A DNA stretch of 33,967 nucleotides from a virus. The notes below the pieces were generated by a model, which was not told the origin of the DNA, ran no database searches, and saw nothing but the letters and a program-made list of their open reading frames with translations. This document shows, piece by piece, positions 31,570 through 33,967 of this stretch (position 1 is the first letter of the stretch; every line of letters starts with the position of its first letter). The stretch is taken from the IMG/VR virus record IMGVR_UViG_3300020183_000264, positions 1 to 33,967 of that record; one strand, given 5' to 3'. The position numbers were made by a program, and so were the translations under genes.

Positions 31570-31572
31570 ATA
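31565..31572 (+). promoter_or_regulatory. Late promoter box GATAAATA
   Basis: GATAAATA, ending 36 bases before the next ATG, overlaps the last codons and stop of the DUF4815-type gene. The 12-base palindrome at 31574-31585 follows at once, at the expected start point. Confidence 0.45.
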
Positions 31573-31573
31573 T

Positions 31574-31585
31574 TGTCGGCCGACA
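31574..31585. promoter_or_regulatory. Perfect 12-bp palindrome at a late promoter start site
   Basis: TGTCGGCCGACA is its own reverse complement and lies immediately after the GATAAATA box, where transcription should begin. It could be an operator or cause the RNA to start in a hairpin; its role is unknown. Confidence 0.35.
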
Positions 31586-31608
31586 GTGGCACGGAGGGTA
31601 TGATATAG

Positions 31609-32856
31609 ATGGTCAAAGAATATAGGGAGGGACCTAATCCTCTCGCGCAGACCTTCTCCGTGCCACAAAGCGAGTATCCACAGGGAATGTTTGCGTCATC
31701 ATGCGATATATATTTTTATTCAAAAGATGCATTTGTCCCTGTTACTCTTGATATACGTCAAGTGGTGGGTGGTATTCTGTCCAAGAATATAGTACCGCTA
31801 TCAAGGGTTGTCCTGGTTCCAGATCGTGTTCAAACATCTGTATTAGGTACGACTACGACCAAGTTTACTTTTGATAGCCCAGTATATTTACCACCAGGTG
31901 ACTATGCAATCACGCTGTTTGCGAATAGCGACAAATATCGCGTGTTTATTGGTGAAGTAGGTGGGTTTGATGTTTCTTCGGCGGCTGAGATCACCAAGCA
32001 ACCATTTGGTGGTGTGCTTATCAAATCTCAGAATACGGGCATGCCCTCGACCGAGATATTCAAAGACTTGAAGTTTACTCTAAACCGCTGCAAGTTTACT
32101 GTTGGTTCAGGCACGGTTGATTTCACGAGCAATACACAGTCAACATTGGTAAACTTTACAGGATATCGTGCCGTCACCAGCGCAGTTCTACCTGATGATT
32201 CAACTACGATAACGTATCAGCTAAAAACTAGGTCTGCATCATCGAATACGGTTGGGACTTTTGCGGATGCTCTAGTTGATCAAAATCAAGTATTTGATAC
32301 TGTTAGACAGATCAATGCCAGTGTCGCCGGTGATATGACTATGCGCGCTACACTGGCCACCACGGATGAGAGGGTGTCACCAATCCTTGATTCTAGTAGA
32401 TTTGGTATTACGACATTCTATAATTCGATCAATAATACGACTTCTGGTGAAACTACTGGACGTGGTGGAAGTGCATTGGCAAGATATATAACCCGTCGAG
32501 TTAATCTGGCTGAAGGATTTGAAGCAGATTCCTTGAAGGTATATCTATCAGTAAATAAGCCTGCTGGGACCGACATCAAAGTTTACTATAAGGTATTGGC
32601 CGCAGGTGACTCGCAGCAGTTTGATGATCGGCCCTATGTTGAAATAGCTAGGGTAAATCCTGATCTATCTTTCACAACTACAGCTGCATATGATTTTATT
32701 GAGGATGAATATTCCGCTGAGAATATAACATATACAGGTGCTAATGGTGGTCTGTTTAAGACATTCAAGACCTTTGCTATCAAGGTCGTGTTATTATCAA
32801 CTAATAGAGCTATAGTATCTCGCATCAAAGACCTTCGTGTGGTGGCACTATCATAG
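31609..32856 (+). CDS. Virion structural protein with PLAQTF motif
   Basis: The 415-residue protein opens with a Gly/Pro-rich stretch containing NPLAQTFSVPQSEYPQGMFA, then SCDIYFYSKDAFVPVTLDIR, VPLSRVVLVPDRV and YLPPGDYAITLFANSDKYRV, the pattern I know from the C-terminal part of very long DUF4815-type tail proteins in T4-like phages. Here that part appears as a separate gene with its own late box. The remainder is beta-rich. The ATG at 31609 is preceded by GGAGGGTATGATATAG. Probably located at the baseplate periphery or the fibre attachment; this is inference from its neighbours. Confidence 0.7.
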   Translation: MVKEYREGPNPLAQTFSVPQSEYPQGMFASSCDIYFYSKDAFVPVTLDIRQVVGGILSKNIVPLSRVVLVPDRVQTSVLGTTTTKFTFDSPVYLPPGDYAITLFANSDKYRVFIGEVGGFDVSSAAEITKQPFGGVLIKSQNTGMPSTEIFKDLKFTLNRCKFTVGSGTVDFTSNTQSTLVNFTGYRAVTSAVLPDDSTTITYQLKTRSASSNTVGTFADALVDQNQVFDTVRQINASVAGDMTMRATLATTDERVSPILDSSRFGITTFYNSINNTTSGETTGRGGSALARYITRRVNLAEGFEADSLKVYLSVNKPAGTDIKVYYKVLAAGDSQQFDDRPYVEIARVNPDLSFTTTAAYDFIEDEYSAENITYTGANGGLFKTFKTFAIKVVLLSTNRAIVSRIKDLRVVALS

Positions 32857-32857
32857 C

Positions 32858-33073
32858 ATGTATGCGAAAGTTCGTGAGCATAAAGATATAGTGAGAGACC
32901 AACATTCTAAAGCATTATTGACTATTGATCAACAAGCTTTAGAATCACATAGAAGGGCTCGTAGAGATAGACAAAGGTTGGATGATGTTGAGCGCAAAGT
33001 TGATGAGATTGGTAAAGATATATCTGCGATCAAGTCTATGCTCATGGCCATTATACCTAGCGATAAAAATTAA
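32858..33073 (+). CDS. Small coiled-coil protein, 71 aa
   Basis: The start is placed at ATG 32858, one base after the preceding stop; a TTG/GTG-type start at 32837 would overlap that gene. The product is 71 residues, almost fully helical and charged: MYAKVREHKDIVRDQHSKAL, then HRRARRDRQRLDDVERKVDE with heptad-like hydrophobics, ending in IKSMLMAIIPSDKN. The pattern resembles a short conserved protein in the same place in T4-like cyanophages. It may be a fibre-attachment or assembly helper. No enzyme motif. Confidence 0.7.
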   Translation: MYAKVREHKDIVRDQHSKALLTIDQQALESHRRARRDRQRLDDVERKVDEIGKDISAIKSMLMAIIPSDKN

Positions 33074-33091
33074 TAGGTAGACATGGTCTGG

Positions 33092-33099
33092 TATAAATA
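33092..33099 (+). promoter_or_regulatory. Late promoter box TATAAATA
   Basis: A perfect TATAAATA, ending 31 bases before the tail-fibre ATG, in the gap between the coiled-coil gene and the fibre gene. It is the best match of all boxes on the plus strand. Confidence 0.65.
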
Positions 33100-33130
33100 T
33101 GATCGGGTCCAAGTTCTAAAGGGATAATAG

Positions 33131-33967
33131 ATGGCTAAGATCGCAAACGTCGAGCTTTCGAATACGTTTGATACCTGGCGGTTACGCTCGAACCAGTCAT
33201 TCAATCGTCTAAGCCAGTTCGCGGTCGACGAGTCGAAGCTATATGCCAATACAATCACGGCAAATGTTAGATTTGTATCGCTTGGCGCTACAAAGCTTGG
33301 ATCATCTGCTGCGACAACAACTATCGTCAACGGTATTCTATCTGCAAACGGCCGTGCCACTATTGGAACAAATCTTTCCGTATCAGGAAATGCATCTGTC
33401 ACAGGTATCCTTGCAGCATCGTCCCGTGCCACTATTGGAACAAATCTTTCCGTATCAGGAAATGCATCTGTCACAGGTATCCTTGCAGCATCGTCCCGTG
33501 CGACAGTTGGTACCAATCTGTCTGTCACAGGTAATACCTCGACCAATAAGCTAACCGCCACCTCATCGCTTACATCATCGGGTAATACGACTTTGGGTGA
33601 TGCAGGTAAGACCACAACGGTCACAGGTTTGATTTCGCATACAGGTCGCCAAACAATTAGCACTAACCTGGATGTCACAGGTAACACCTCAACCAATAAG
33701 CTAACTGTCACCTCATCGCTTATATCATCAGGTAATACAACTCTGGGTGATGCAGCAGCCGATGTCATTACAATCGGTGCGAATACAGTCACACTAAACA
33801 CAAATCTGAATATAGATGCTGGCACGTTATTCATCAATCCGACTGCGAACCGAGTTGGTATTGGTAAGACTACCCCAGCTACAGCGCTCGATGTCAATGG
33901 TACAGTCACAGCGACTACTGCGATCTTAACTGATATTGTGGAGCCTGTTACCATTAGCGCAACTGCC
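33131..33967 (+). CDS. Tail fibre-like protein, 3' truncated by the window end
   Basis: The frame is open for 279 codons from ATG 33131 to the last base with no stop, so the gene continues outside. It starts MAKIANVELSNTFDTWRLRS, an N-terminus common to tail-fibre and curlin-like proteins of marine T4-like phages, and goes on as short beta repeats: ATIGTNLSVSGNASVTGIL, SSGNTTLGDAG, TNLDVTGNTSTNKL. Such Ser/Thr/Gly/Asn-rich repeats form trimeric beta-fibres. Near the end VGIGKTTPATALDVNGT is an endosialidase/fibre-type motif seen before distal domains. GGGATAATAG is the likely ribosome binding site. Two of the repeats are identical at the DNA level. Confidence 0.8.
   Translation, partial: MAKIANVELSNTFDTWRLRSNQSFNRLSQFAVDESKLYANTITANVRFVSLGATKLGSSAATTTIVNGILSANGRATIGTNLSVSGNASVTGILAASSRATIGTNLSVSGNASVTGILAASSRATVGTNLSVTGNTSTNKLTATSSLTSSGNTTLGDAGKTTTVTGLISHTGRQTISTNLDVTGNTSTNKLTVTSSLISSGNTTLGDAAADVITIGANTVTLNTNLNIDAGTLFINPTANRVGIGKTTPATALDVNGTVTATTAILTDIVEPVTISATA
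33352..33495 (+). repeat. Exact tandem duplication of 72 bp in the tail fibre gene
   Basis: Bases 33352-33423 and 33424-33495 are identical, including silent positions, and keep the frame (24 residues each). A third, diverged copy starts at 33496. Complete identity implies a very recent duplication or ongoing gene conversion, in a fibre where length and copy number can change. Confidence 0.9.

Noticed and set aside
33352-33560. Possible CRISPR-like repeats
   Set aside because: The copies are directly adjacent, in frame and without spacers; they are protein repeats.
33070-33954. 294-residue open frame on the minus strand
   Set aside because: It mirrors the repeats of the tail fibre gene on the plus strand; Val/Pro-rich low-complexity sequence with no start signal or family pattern.

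Overview
This window is a 34-kb piece of a lytic tailed phage genome of the T4-like myovirus group, moderately AT-rich and densely packed. Many recognisable proteins are T4 core functions: dNMP kinase (gp1), late-transcription coactivator (gp33), helicase loader (gp59), single-stranded DNA-binding protein (gp32), head completion proteins (gp4, probable gp2), and most of the baseplate (gp53, gp27, gp5 with a PAAR tip, gp25, gp6, gp7, gp8, gp48, gp54, gp26). The host is probably an alphaproteobacterium. The main reason is a tmRNA gene at about 4704-4935 in the split, circularly permuted arrangement typical of that class. The KDO-8-phosphate synthase points to a Gram-negative host with LPS.

Layout. 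1-1339: partial phage protein, then four very small genes, two of them membrane proteins. 1343-1690 (minus): holin-like protein behind a perfect T4-type late promoter. 1742-4692: dNMP kinase, two conserved phage proteins, PhoH-like ATPase and a PD-(D/E)XK nuclease. 4665-4935: sigma70-like promoter and the tmRNA. 4983-7593: a tightly overlapped operon of a membrane-anchored SleB-type cell-wall hydrolase, KdsA, a cupin, gp33 and gp59. 7590-8607: strong promoter and gp32. 8604-14915 (minus): late operon running gp4, probable gp2, gp54, gp26, a small overlapping ORF, a transglycosylase-domain tail protein, and a Gly/Ala/Pro-rich protein that may be the tape measure, ending at a terminator beside the gp32 stop. 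14967-33967 (plus): gp48, gp53, gp27, gp5, PAAR, an unknown protein, gp25, gp6, gp7, gp8, a very large DUF4815-type protein, its probable companion, a coiled-coil protein, and the start of a repeat-built tail fibre that leaves the window.

How it works together. gp33 implies T4-style late transcription, and NATAAATA boxes lie 22-37 bp upstream of late genes on both strands. The two sigma70-like promoters, both with a TATAAG -10 box, serve the tmRNA and gp32. Lysis functions are split between the late holin on the minus strand and the hydrolase after the tmRNA. The central spike protein gp5 has lost the T4 lysozyme domain, and a transglycosylase-like domain in a separate tail protein may replace it.

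Best leads for something new: the phage-borne permuted tmRNA with its own promoter and tag; a candidate -1 frameshift (T8 slippery run with an internal Shine-Dalgarno) joining gp26 to the next small ORF; a beta-sandwich-like module inserted into a propeller blade of gp7; and the KdsA/cupin pair embedded among core phage genes.
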